DNA from: Planctomycetota bacterium
GTDB taxonomy: Bacteria; Planctomycetota; Planctomycetia; Pirellulales; S012-138
NCBI GenBank assembly: GCA_026982835.1
Contig: JALSGI010000644.1
Location: 1-12,726, forward strand
DNA length: 12,726 nt
Direction of reading: 5' to 3'
The translations under genes and the position numbers were made by a program. The notes under the pieces were generated by a model. That model made no database searches and was not told the DNA's origin. It worked only from the letters and a program-made list of their open reading frames with translations. Below are positions 7,062 to 12,726 of this stretch, in pieces (position 1 is the first letter of the stretch; the number at the start of each line of letters is the position of its first letter).

Positions 7062-8933
7062 CTACCACTTCAGCCCGAACACCTCCCCGCCCCGGGGACG
7101 ATCCAACCCGCCCTTGAGATTGTCCGGCTTGGTTTTTTTCCTCTTTTTGGCGGCGGTTTCCAAGGCTTGTTCTTCGGCGGCTTCTTTTTCGGCGCGGGCC
7201 TTGGCCTGGGCTTCTTCCTGGGCGCGAGCTTCGAGGGTTTTGCGGCTCAAGCTGATGCGGCGTGCCTCCGGGTCCACGGCAATGACTTCCACTTCCACTT
7301 CGTCCCCTTCCCGAAAGTGGTCCGAAACCCGCCACACGCGGCGGTGCGAGATTTCGGAGATGTGCACCAGCCCCTCCACGCCCGGCTCCAGCTCCACGAA
7401 CGCTCCAAAGTCCATCACCCGGGTGACCCGACCCCGCACCACCGACTGCACCGGGTAGCGCGTGGCCACCTCGTCCCAAGGGTTGGGCAGCAGGTCCCGC
7501 ATCGAAAGCGTCACCTTGCCCGAGCCTGGGTCCACTTCTTCCACTTTCACCTGGACCTGGTCGCCCTCGGAGACCAGCTGCTTGGGATGGCTGATCCTGG
7601 CCCAGCTCATGCGGCTGATAGGCACTAGGCCGTCCACACCGCCCAAATCCACAAACACACCAAAGGGCTGCACGCGGACCACCTTGCCGGTGCGGACCTG
7701 GCCGGGAGCCAGCTCGGCCAGGAGTTTTTCGCGGGCTTCGGCCCGCTGCTGCTCCAGCACGGCCCGGTGGCTCAGCACCAGGTTGCGCCGCTGCGGGTTG
7801 GCCTCGATCACGCGGCACAGCAACCGCTGGCCCAGGTAAGGGCCCAGATCCTCCACGCGTTGCAGGGCCACCTGGCTGATGGGGATGAAACCGCGGATGT
7901 GGCCCACCTTGCATTCCAACCCGCCCTTGTTCTGGCCGGTGATGGTGGCCTCGACGATGGTGCCGGCTTGCAGATCGTCCCAGTTTTCCACCTCGGCCCC
8001 GGCCGCAGGCAGCCGCAGGGTGTAAAGCCCTTCCTCCTGGTCGAAGCCGGTGACGAGCACTTCCACCGTCTGGCCCACCTGCGGCGGTTCCTTGTCCGGC
8101 GGGAACTGCTTCAAGGGCACCGCGCCTTGGTGGCGGCGCCCCAGGTCCACAAACACGTCTTCGGCCGAGATGGAGATGATCCGCCCGCGCTGGCGGCCCT
8201 TGAGGTCCGCCTCGGCCAGCTCGCCGCCGGCGGTCTGCACCAGCTCGGGATTGAGCGACTGTCCGGCCAGGGCGGCTTCGATTTCTTGTTCCAGGTCATC
8301 GGGCAGCTCGACCTGCACCTGCTCCAGCGGCACGGCGGGCGTTTCCGGCTCGGGGGCTTCCTCCGAGGGGGACTCTTGCTGGGGCTGCGCCCGGCGCCGC
8401 CCTCGCCGCGAGGCGGGAGACTCCAGGTGCTGCACGGTTTGCCGGGGCCGGGTGCGAGGCGGCAGGGGGGTATCTTCGGTAACGGTTTCCGGCTCCTCGG
8501 GAGGTGCTTCTTCTGGAGGGGGGGCCACGGGATGCACGGGCCGAGGGCGAGCCAGCCCCGCCTTCAAGTCGGCCGCCTGGTAGCCCACCCGGATCGAACG
8601 CCGCCGCCGGGGCGGCTGCTCCTGCGGGGAGTCGGGGTGGGGGGACTCGGTCGCAGCCGGCGGCGCAGGACTCTGCCCGGAGGAGTCGGGGCCGCTGGGC
8701 CGCGGTTCCGGGGTGCCGCTGTCCCCGGCATCCGCGGCTGCGGCGGTGTTTTCCTCCCCTGGGGTTTTCTCGGGGCTTGTTTCTGCCGCCGGGGAAGCCG
8801 CCTGCGGCTCGGGACTGGTTTCCGGCTGCCCCTGGGAAGCAGCTTCCGCTTGCCGGGAAGAGGCTTCCGTCCCGGAAGAAGTCTCGGGCAAGGGGGATTC
8901 CTGCTCGGGCTGAGGTTGGGACTGCTGGCTCAT
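7062..8933 (-). CDS. S1 RNA-binding domain protein (four S1 domains, disordered N-terminus; bS1-like)
   Basis: A 623-residue protein starting at ATG 8933, which has GAGGA 7 nt upstream (8941-8945). Residues 1 to about 230 are low-complexity Pro/Glu/Ser/Gln/Ala with a basic PRRRRS patch, surely disordered. Four S1 OB folds follow at roughly 244-307, 322-388, 408-479 and 494-568. The last two are the most canonical (GKVVRVQPFGVFVDLGGVDG; GRVTRVMDFGAFVELEPGVEG). The tail is a short Ala/Glu coiled segment, then a Lys/Arg-rich end finishing FGLKW. Four S1 repeats with acidic N-terminal material fit a ribosomal protein S1 homologue that recruits mRNA to the 30S subunit, but this could be a second S1 paralogue, so I assign no symbol. 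The longer frame to 9323 runs back through the intergenic region into mtaB and is not supported. Confidence 0.87.
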   Translation of the reverse strand: MSQQSQPQPEQESPLPETSSGTEASSRQAEAASQGQPETSPEPQAASPAAETSPEKTPGEENTAAAADAGDSGTPEPRPSGPDSSGQSPAPPAATESPHPDSPQEQPPRRRRSIRVGYQAADLKAGLARPRPVHPVAPPPEEAPPEEPETVTEDTPLPPRTRPRQTVQHLESPASRRGRRRAQPQQESPSEEAPEPETPAVPLEQVQVELPDDLEQEIEAALAGQSLNPELVQTAGGELAEADLKGRQRGRIISISAEDVFVDLGRRHQGAVPLKQFPPDKEPPQVGQTVEVLVTGFDQEEGLYTLRLPAAGAEVENWDDLQAGTIVEATITGQNKGGLECKVGHIRGFIPISQVALQRVEDLGPYLGQRLLCRVIEANPQRRNLVLSHRAVLEQQRAEAREKLLAELAPGQVRTGKVVRVQPFGVFVDLGGVDGLVPISRMSWARISHPKQLVSEGDQVQVKVEEVDPGSGKVTLSMRDLLPNPWDEVATRYPVQSVVRGRVTRVMDFGAFVELEPGVEGLVHISEISHRRVWRVSDHFREGDEVEVEVIAVDPEARRISLSRKTLEARAQEEAQAKARAEKEAAEEQALETAAKKRKKTKPDNLKGGLDRPRGGEVFGLKW

Positions 8934-9030
8934 CAACGGGTCCTCAAGCGCACCTGCCAAACGACAAACCACAAGGGGTACTTTCTTCCAGAATCGGCCA
9001 TCGCCCGGCCTCGTCTCCGGCGGAAACAGC

Positions 9031-9039
9031 AGTGTACCA
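9031..9039 (-). promoter_or_regulatory. Candidate extended -10 promoter of the S1-domain gene
   Basis: The minus strand reads TGGTACACT, a TGn extended -10 with a 4/6 TATAAT match. Initiation would fall near 9024, giving a leader of about 90 nt. The -35 region is poor. It shares the TGG-TA pattern with the stronger promoter at 10847-10855. Confidence 0.3.
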
Positions 9040-9133
9040 TCCCACGCCCCGGCCGGGTAGGCGCTGCCGGGGCAGGTGCGCTGCGCTTTCCTCACCGGTA
9101 CGCTCCGGAGGCCACCCTCGGGCAAGCGGCGGC

Positions 9134-10438
9134 TCAGCCTGGGCAAGCCACAGGGCGGCACGCACGCCCCCGCAGGTGATCCTCCGCCGCGTGGTCGATT
9201 TCCACTTCCACCAGTTCCCGCAGCGGGTATTCCCCCGGCAAGACCACCGGCACGTAGCGGCAGGCCGTGCCGCGTAGCGGGGCCGTGCCGCCCTCGGGGG
9301 GTGGGTCGTCCCGGCTCTCGCACAGCACCTGCAACCGGCAGCCCACCAGGCTTTCAAAGTACCGGCGGCGCAGCTCCCGTTCCAACTGAAGCAACTGCCG
9401 CACCCGCTGCTGGCGCACCGGCGGGGGCACCTGGTCGGGCATTTGGGCCGCGGGCGTACCGGGCCGCGGGCTGAAGGGAAACACGTGCAGCTTCCAGAAG
9501 CCCACCTCCTCCAACAGCTCGCAGGTGGCCTGAAAGTCCTCCTCCGTCTCGCCGGGGAAACCGACGATCACGTCGGTGGTCAGCCCGGGGTGGGGGAGCA
9601 TCTCGCGGGCCAGCAGGCAGCGGTCCCGCAGCCGCCGGGCCCCCCAGCGTCGCCGCATCCGACGCAGCACCCGGTCCGAGCCGCTTTGCACGCAGATGTG
9701 CAAGTGGGGGCAGATGCGGTCCGGGGCCTGGGCCATCAGCTCCAGCAGTCGCTGGCTCACCTCGGTGGCCTCGATGCTGGAGAGCCGCAGGCGGAACTCC
9801 CCGGGCAGCTCCAACAACTGCTCCACCAGCTCCGGCAGCCGCACCCACTGCCGCCGCGGCAGCCCCCGGCAGCGATCCACCCCGTAGTGCCCCAGGTGAA
9901 TCCCGGTAAGCACGATCTCCCGGTACCCTGCGGCCGCCAAGCGCTGCACTTCCTGGCAGATGTCTTCCGGAGGGCGGCTGACCAACTGGGGGCGCACCTG
10001 CGGAATGATACAGAACGTGCACCGCAGCAGGCAGCCGTCCTGCACCTTCACGTAGGCCCGATGCCGCTGGCCAAAGTGGCTGATCCCCGTGGGCAGATCC
10101 ACCACACCGAAGCGACCCAGCAGGTCGGGCAGCTCCCGCTTGTCGGTAATCACCTCGGCCACGCCGGGCAGGCGGCGGACTTCCTCCGGGCAGCGGGTGG
10201 CATAGCAGCCCATGACGATAATCCGCGCACCGGGATTCTGGCGGGCCAGGCGGCGGATCACCTGGCGGCTCTTGGCGTCGCCTTCCTGGGTGACCGTGCA
10301 GGTGTTGACGATGCACAGTTGAGCCACCTCTCCCGGGGCGGCCTCGCGGTAGCCGATCCCCAGCAGGGCCTGGCGGACGTACTGGGTTTCGTACTGGTTG
10401 ACCTTGCAGCCCAAGGTCACGGTTCGTAGCAGGGCCAT
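9134..10438 (-). CDS. mtaB: tRNA (N6-L-threonylcarbamoyladenosine(37)-C2)-methylthiotransferase MtaB
   Basis: A 434-residue radical-SAM methylthiotransferase of the MiaB/MtaB family, near the usual length. The N-terminal UPF0004 domain opens with TLGCKVNQYETQ, the wording typical of MtaB rather than MiaB or RimO. Its auxiliary-cluster cysteines are C11, C47 (NTCTVT) and C78 (MGCYATR). The radical-SAM cluster is C136-x3-C140-x2-C143. Other radical-SAM barrel features are SSIEATEV, HLHICVQSGSDRVLRRMRR and DVIVGFPGETEEDF, and residues about 365-425 form the C-terminal TRAM-like RNA-binding region. The enzyme converts t6A37 to ms2t6A37 in tRNAs reading ANN codons, using two iron-sulfur clusters and SAM. 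The start is ATG 10438, directly before the family N-terminus; its Shine-Dalgarno is weak. The upstream in-frame extension to 11119 overlaps phoH and has no family match. About 200 nt separate its stop from the S1-domain gene. Confidence 0.95.
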   Translation of the reverse strand: MALLRTVTLGCKVNQYETQYVRQALLGIGYREAAPGEVAQLCIVNTCTVTQEGDAKSRQVIRRLARQNPGARIIVMGCYATRCPEEVRRLPGVAEVITDKRELPDLLGRFGVVDLPTGISHFGQRHRAYVKVQDGCLLRCTFCIIPQVRPQLVSRPPEDICQEVQRLAAAGYREIVLTGIHLGHYGVDRCRGLPRRQWVRLPELVEQLLELPGEFRLRLSSIEATEVSQRLLELMAQAPDRICPHLHICVQSGSDRVLRRMRRRWGARRLRDRCLLAREMLPHPGLTTDVIVGFPGETEEDFQATCELLEEVGFWKLHVFPFSPRPGTPAAQMPDQVPPPVRQQRVRQLLQLERELRRRYFESLVGCRLQVLCESRDDPPPEGGTAPLRGTACRYVPVVLPGEYPLRELVEVEIDHAAEDHLRGRACRPVACPG

Positions 10439-10846
10439 GATATTTTCGCCGGTTGTGGGTTGTGTGCTGGGGGAGCCGGACCACCGGAAACCTCGTGACG
10501 GCAGCCAGCCGGGGGCGCCCCGGATCGGGGTGCGGTCCCGGCCGCCGGACGACCGCAAAAAGAGCTTGGTGCGTGTATTTTTCATCTTATCGGTCCGGGG
10601 AGCCGGGGAAACCACGTATCGGGGCGGAAGTTTTGCGGTTGTTCCGAGCCGGCGGGATCCATAGCCCTTTGGGCTCCTGGGCGGGATAGCGGGCCGTTGC
10701 AAGAAAAAGATGCCCTGGGCAAGAAACCGGCGGAAGGAAGCGGATGGCCATAACCTGTTGGGAAATAAAAACTTGCACTCTTCACTCCAAGTGCCGCCTT
10801 GCTCGCCCCCCCGGGTGGGAAAAAGACCTTTCCCGGGGAGCTTACG
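10439..10846. other. Non-coding divergent region, mtaB-proximal part
   Basis: No frame here has convincing start, codon character or family similarity. It holds two hairpins without U-tails: CCGGGG / CCCCGG around GCG at 10509-10523, and AGCCC / GGGCT around TTT at 10663-10675. It also holds a GGGAAA / TTTCCC dyad at 10817-10834, nested inside CCCCGGG / CCCGGGG (10809-10838), just upstream of the extended -10 at 10847. The stretch around 10690-10790 is locally A-rich. The mtaB promoter must lie here on the minus strand, but I found no clear consensus. Confidence 0.5.
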
Positions 10847-10855
10847 TGGTATAAT
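10847..10855 (+). promoter_or_regulatory. Extended -10 promoter (TGGTATAAT) upstream of phoH
   Basis: TGG followed by a perfect TATAAT gives a complete extended -10 element on the plus strand; the -35 region is weak, as is common for this class. Initiation is expected near 10861-10863. The next plus-strand gene is phoH at 11026, but an intrinsic terminator lies only about 10 nt past the predicted start point. Confidence 0.6.
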
Positions 10856-10870
10856 CGTTAAGAGGCCCCT

Positions 10871-10905
10871 AGCCGACCGGGATGGGCCATCCCGGTGGGC
10901 TTTTT
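10871..10905 (+). terminator. Intrinsic terminator / attenuator in the phoH upstream region
   Basis: ACCGGGATG (10876-10884) pairs perfectly with CATCCCGGT (10888-10896) around a GGC loop. The stem is extended by AGCC / GGCT across a G-G mismatch and runs into five T residues at 10901-10905. It begins about 10 nt after the predicted start of the promoter at 10847-10855, so that promoter would give a transcript of only about 40-45 nt unless read through. It can equally be read as an attenuator or as the 3' end of a tiny RNA. Confidence 0.65.
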
Positions 10906-10910
10906 GCGTT

Positions 10911-10931
10911 GGGGGGAAGTATTTTCTCCCC
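10911..10931 (+). other. Second leader stem-loop before phoH
   Basis: GGGGGGA (10911-10917) can pair with TCTCCCC (10925-10931), with one G-U pair, around the loop AGTATTT. It follows the terminator-like hairpin by 5 nt. The right arm overlaps the possible -35 of the second promoter candidate. Confidence 0.35.
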
Positions 10932-10950
10932 GTTCCCGGGGCGGTATAAC
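10922..10950 (+). promoter_or_regulatory. Second candidate promoter for phoH (TTTTCT - 17 nt - TATAAC)
   Basis: TATAAC at 10945-10950 matches the -10 consensus at 5 of 6 positions, and TTTTCT at 10922-10927 matches the -35 at 3 of 6 with an ideal 17-nt spacer. It lies downstream of the terminator, so it would let phoH be transcribed independently, with a leader of about 70 nt. Confidence 0.4.
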
Positions 10951-10992
10951 CAAGAACTTGCCTCCGGAAGAAAAGGCACGACCTGAACGACC

Positions 10993-11014
10993 AGGGCCTC
11001 CGGCCGGAGGCCCT
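10993..11014 (+). promoter_or_regulatory. Perfect 22-nt palindrome burying the phoH Shine-Dalgarno
   Basis: Eleven bases starting AGGGCCTCC are followed without spacer by their exact reverse complement. As RNA this is a 9-bp stem with a GGCC loop. The only GGAGG upstream of phoH (11006-11010) is in the 3' arm, 15 nt before the ATG at 11026. Folding would hide it. This may be translational control, or a DNA operator. Confidence 0.5.
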
Positions 11015-11025
11015 CCAAGCAACCC

Positions 11026-12036
11026 ATGACCGAACGGACCATTTCCGTCGTCGATGCCCGCAGCCTGCTGCGGTTGTTTGGCCCTCGGGACAAGCATCTG
11101 CGAGCCATCCGCCAGGCATTGGGAGTCCGCATCTCGGCCCGCGACGGCCAGATCCGCATCAGTGGCAGTGCCGAGGCGGTGGACCAGGCCACGCAGGTTC
11201 TGGAGCAGTTGCAGCAGGAGCTGCATCGGACGGGGAAGTTGTCGGCCGAGCAGGTGGCCGGGGCCATTGCCCAGGCCGGAAGCGGTACCGCCCCGGAGCA
11301 GAGCGTGGAAATCTCGGTGATGCACCCCGGGCGCATCGTGCGGCCGATGACGCCGGGGCAGCGGCGGTTCGTGGAGGCGATCCGCAAGCACGACATCGTC
11401 TTTTGCATCGGCCCGGCCGGAACCGGCAAAACTTACCTGGCCGTGGCCATGGCTGTCACCTCGCTGAAAAACTCGCTAGTGCGCAAGATCGTGCTGGTGC
11501 GCCCGGCAGTGGAGGCGGGGGAGAACCTGGGCTATCTGCCCGGCGACATGCACGCCAAGATCAACCCCTACCTGCGGCCGCTGCTGGACGCGTTGCGGGA
11601 GATGATGGACTACGACCAGATCCGCCGCTACATGGACCAGGACCTGATCGAGGTGATCCCGCTGGCTTACATGCGGGGCCGCACGCTCAACGAGGCTTTT
11701 ATCATCCTGGACGAGGCGCAAAACGCCACCGTGGCGCAGATGAAGATGTTTTTGACCCGGATGGGCCGAGGGGCCAAGATGGTCATCTCGGGAGACGTGA
11801 CGCAGACGGACCTTCCTTCGGGGAAGCCCAGCGGGCTGCGCGACGCGCTGGACCGGCTGCAAGGGATTCCGGGCATTGCCCAGGTGCGGATGCAGGCCGA
11901 GGACATCGTCCGCAATCCGCTGGTCAACCAGATCGTGAAGGCTTACGAGCAACCTCCTTTGTCCCAGGAGCGACAAAGCGACTCCCAAGGGCGCGGTGTT
12001 CCCGCGCAGCGGAGCCAGGAACAGGAAGCGTCCTGA
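11026..12036 (+). CDS. phoH: PhoH family ATPase
   Basis: A 336-residue protein of the PhoH/YbeZ family, within the normal length range. Residues 1-80 form the KH-like N-terminal region (SLLRLFGPRDKHLRAIRQALG). The P-loop ATPase domain has Walker A GPAGTGKT at 129-136, Walker B AFIILDEAQNAT with D229 and E230, and the family motif VVISGD-like MVISGDVTQTDLPSG near 262. The last 30 residues are polar and probably disordered. PhoH proteins are cytoplasmic ATPases linked to RNA metabolism, working near YbeY in rRNA maturation in several bacteria. The following 7TM-HD gene, 64 nt downstream, fits the common phoH / 7TM-HD / ybeY order. ATG 11026 directly precedes the conserved N-terminus; its ribosome binding site is unusual (see the palindrome at 10993-11014). 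Confidence 0.95.
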   Translation: MTERTISVVDARSLLRLFGPRDKHLRAIRQALGVRISARDGQIRISGSAEAVDQATQVLEQLQQELHRTGKLSAEQVAGAIAQAGSGTAPEQSVEISVMHPGRIVRPMTPGQRRFVEAIRKHDIVFCIGPAGTGKTYLAVAMAVTSLKNSLVRKIVLVRPAVEAGENLGYLPGDMHAKINPYLRPLLDALREMMDYDQIRRYMDQDLIEVIPLAYMRGRTLNEAFIILDEAQNATVAQMKMFLTRMGRGAKMVISGDVTQTDLPSGKPSGLRDALDRLQGIPGIAQVRMQAEDIVRNPLVNQIVKAYEQPPLSQERQSDSQGRGVPAQRSQEQEAS

Positions 12037-12046
12037 GCCGCTGGGC

Positions 12047-12052
12047 AGGAGG
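12047..12052 (+). promoter_or_regulatory. Strong Shine-Dalgarno pointing to an alternative TTG start of the HD gene
   Basis: AGGAGG lies 6 nt before an in-frame TTG at 12059, 14 codons upstream of ATG 12101. The ATG itself has only a weak GAG nearby. Either start may be used. Confidence 0.45.
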
Positions 12053-12056
12053 CGAG

Positions 12057-12078
12057 CCTTGCTCCCGCTCGAGCAAGG
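12057..12078 (+). other. Intercistronic stem-loop between phoH and the HD gene
   Basis: CCTTGCTC pairs perfectly with GAGCAAGG around the 6-nt loop CCGCTC. No U-run follows, so it should not stop transcription. It encloses the alternative TTG start at 12059 and ends 22 nt before ATG 12101. Confidence 0.5.
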
Positions 12079-12100
12079 GAAGCCGCCGCGACGAGAACTG

Positions 12101-12726
12101 ATGTCTCAGCCCACTTCCTCCAAGCAAGCGCGATCGGCCCGGGTCGCCGCATTGGGCTCCGCCTCGCAAGGGTGGTGGCCCCGCTTGGGCCAGACGCTGC
12201 GGTTGGGCCGCTTCTGGCTGCGAACCATCCCCGCTCTGCTGGCCGCCGTGGTGGTGTGGTGGGGATTGCGGCCCTGGTATCCCCCCTTGCCCCATCGCCT
12301 GGGCGAGGTGCCTTCGCACGACCTGGTGGCCCGCGTCCGCTTCTCCGTCTCCGATCCCCGCGGCACCGAACAAGCCCGCAACCTGGCCCGGCAAAGCACC
12401 CCCCGGGCCTACCGCAACCAGGCCCAGCCGCTGGTGCATCTGCGGCAGGAGTTGCTGCACAAGCTACGGCAACTGGCCGACGCCAACAGTTGGGAGGAAG
12501 TGCCGGTCACGCTCTGGAACGAGTTCCAATTGCACCCGCAGGCCAAGCCGCAGGAGGCGCCGACCCGGGAACAGCAAGAGGAACGCTTCGAGCAGTTCCG
12601 CCAGCAGTTGCTCCAGGCGGCCCAAAAAGCCGGCTCGCTGGAAAAAGCCCTGGCCGCAGCCCTGCAGCCGCTGGAACGACAAGGATTGCTGCACAGCCTG
12701 CAACACCAGGGGGCCAACCGCAGCGA
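12101..12726 (+). CDS. 7TM receptor with intracellular HD hydrolase (7TMR-HD / PgpH-like), 3'-truncated by window edge
   Basis: The frame is open from ATG 12101 to the right edge, giving the first 208 residues. A basic N-terminus (1-37) precedes one transmembrane helix (about 38-56, IPALLAAVVVWWGL). The extracytoplasmic part begins with PHRLGEVPSHDLVARVRFSVSDPRGTEQAR-type sequence, split here around residue 76, which matches the start of the 7TMR-HDED extracellular domain; a Gln/Leu-rich helical region follows. The remaining helices and the HD phosphohydrolase domain would lie beyond the window. Characterised relatives such as PgpH degrade c-di-AMP, but whether this one does cannot be judged without the HD domain. 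It is probably co-transcribed with phoH and often precedes ybeY. An alternative TTG start at 12059 has a better ribosome binding site. Confidence 0.82.
   Translation, partial: MSQPTSSKQARSARVAALGSASQGWWPRLGQTLRLGRFWLRTIPALLAAVVVWWGLRPWYPPLPHRLGEVPSHDLVARVRFSVSDPRGTEQARNLARQSTPRAYRNQAQPLVHLRQELLHKLRQLADANSWEEVPVTLWNEFQLHPQAKPQEAPTREQQEERFEQFRQQLLQAAQKAGSLEKALAAALQPLERQGLLHSLQHQGANRS

Noticed and set aside
7767..9179. A 470-codon plus-strand frame antisense to the S1-domain gene
   Set aside because: It has Gly/Arg/Leu-rich shadow composition and complements clear S1 domains on the minus strand.
8934..9323. Upstream extension of the S1-protein frame (130 extra codons)
   Set aside because: It reads through the end of mtaB; ATG 8933 has a good Shine-Dalgarno and fits the disordered N-terminus.
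10726..10745. GGAAGGAAGC, resembling the conserved loop of bacterial SRP RNA
   Set aside because: The matching partner loop (GGTCAG type) and the flanking helix are absent, so this is a chance match.
10709..10949. Small plus-strand ORF of about 79 codons upstream of phoH
   Set aside because: It overlaps the promoter and terminator elements, with no Shine-Dalgarno and no protein-like composition.
10439..11119. Upstream extension of the mtaB frame (227 extra codons)
   Set aside because: It crosses the intergenic region and antisense phoH, and the MtaB family N-terminus begins exactly at ATG 10438.

Overview
This is a GC-rich bacterial window (roughly two thirds G+C by eye). It most likely comes from a planctomycete, and Pirellulales-like is my best guess. 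The main evidence is a giant protein built from the PVC-superphylum dehydrogenase/HEAT/CxxCH cytochrome architecture, an S1-domain protein with a long disordered N-terminus of the kind I associate with planctomycetes, the pairing of phoH with a 7TM-HD gene, and short intergenic palindromes of a style I recall from planctomycete genomes. There is no sign of phage, plasmid, transposon or CRISPR. The window looks like ordinary chromosome with some unusual non-coding structure.

Layout. (1) Positions 1-4397, plus strand: the 3' part of a very large gene fusing a ceramidase-like zinc-hydrolase domain to a PVC-type propeller dehydrogenase, HEAT repeats, a c-type cytochrome domain and an extra C-terminal domain. 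(2) Positions 4370-6066, minus strand: a two-gene unit, a sugar phosphate isomerase/epimerase-like TIM barrel followed by a secreted beta-barrel protein. The end of the barrel gene overlaps the end of gene 1 tail to tail. (3) Positions 6363-6749, plus strand: a YbgC/4HBT hotdog acyl-CoA thioesterase, followed by an intrinsic terminator. (4) Positions 6750-7061: a non-coding stretch with a cluster of 20-nt, 8-4-8 palindromes partly on a 28-nt pitch. (5) Positions 7062-10438, minus strand: mtaB, then a four-S1-domain RNA-binding protein. (6) Positions 10439-11025: a long divergent intergenic region. It holds an extended -10 promoter running almost directly into an intrinsic terminator, then further hairpins, one of which buries the only good Shine-Dalgarno sequence of the next gene. 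(7) Positions 11026-12726, plus strand: phoH, then the start of a 7TMR-HD membrane protein gene cut by the right edge.

How the genes fit together. The right half is RNA-centred: a tRNA-modifying enzyme, an S1 RNA-binding protein, and the PhoH ATPase followed by a 7TM-HD protein, a neighbourhood that in many bacteria continues with the rRNA-maturation endonuclease ybeY. The left half is envelope and catabolic: a multi-domain exported or membrane-attached oxidoreductase/hydrolase, a sugar-isomerase-like enzyme and a beta-barrel. The most unusual signals are the ceramidase-dehydrogenase fusion, which lacks the expected ceramidase serine, the palindrome cluster, and the promoter-terminator-leader structure upstream of phoH.
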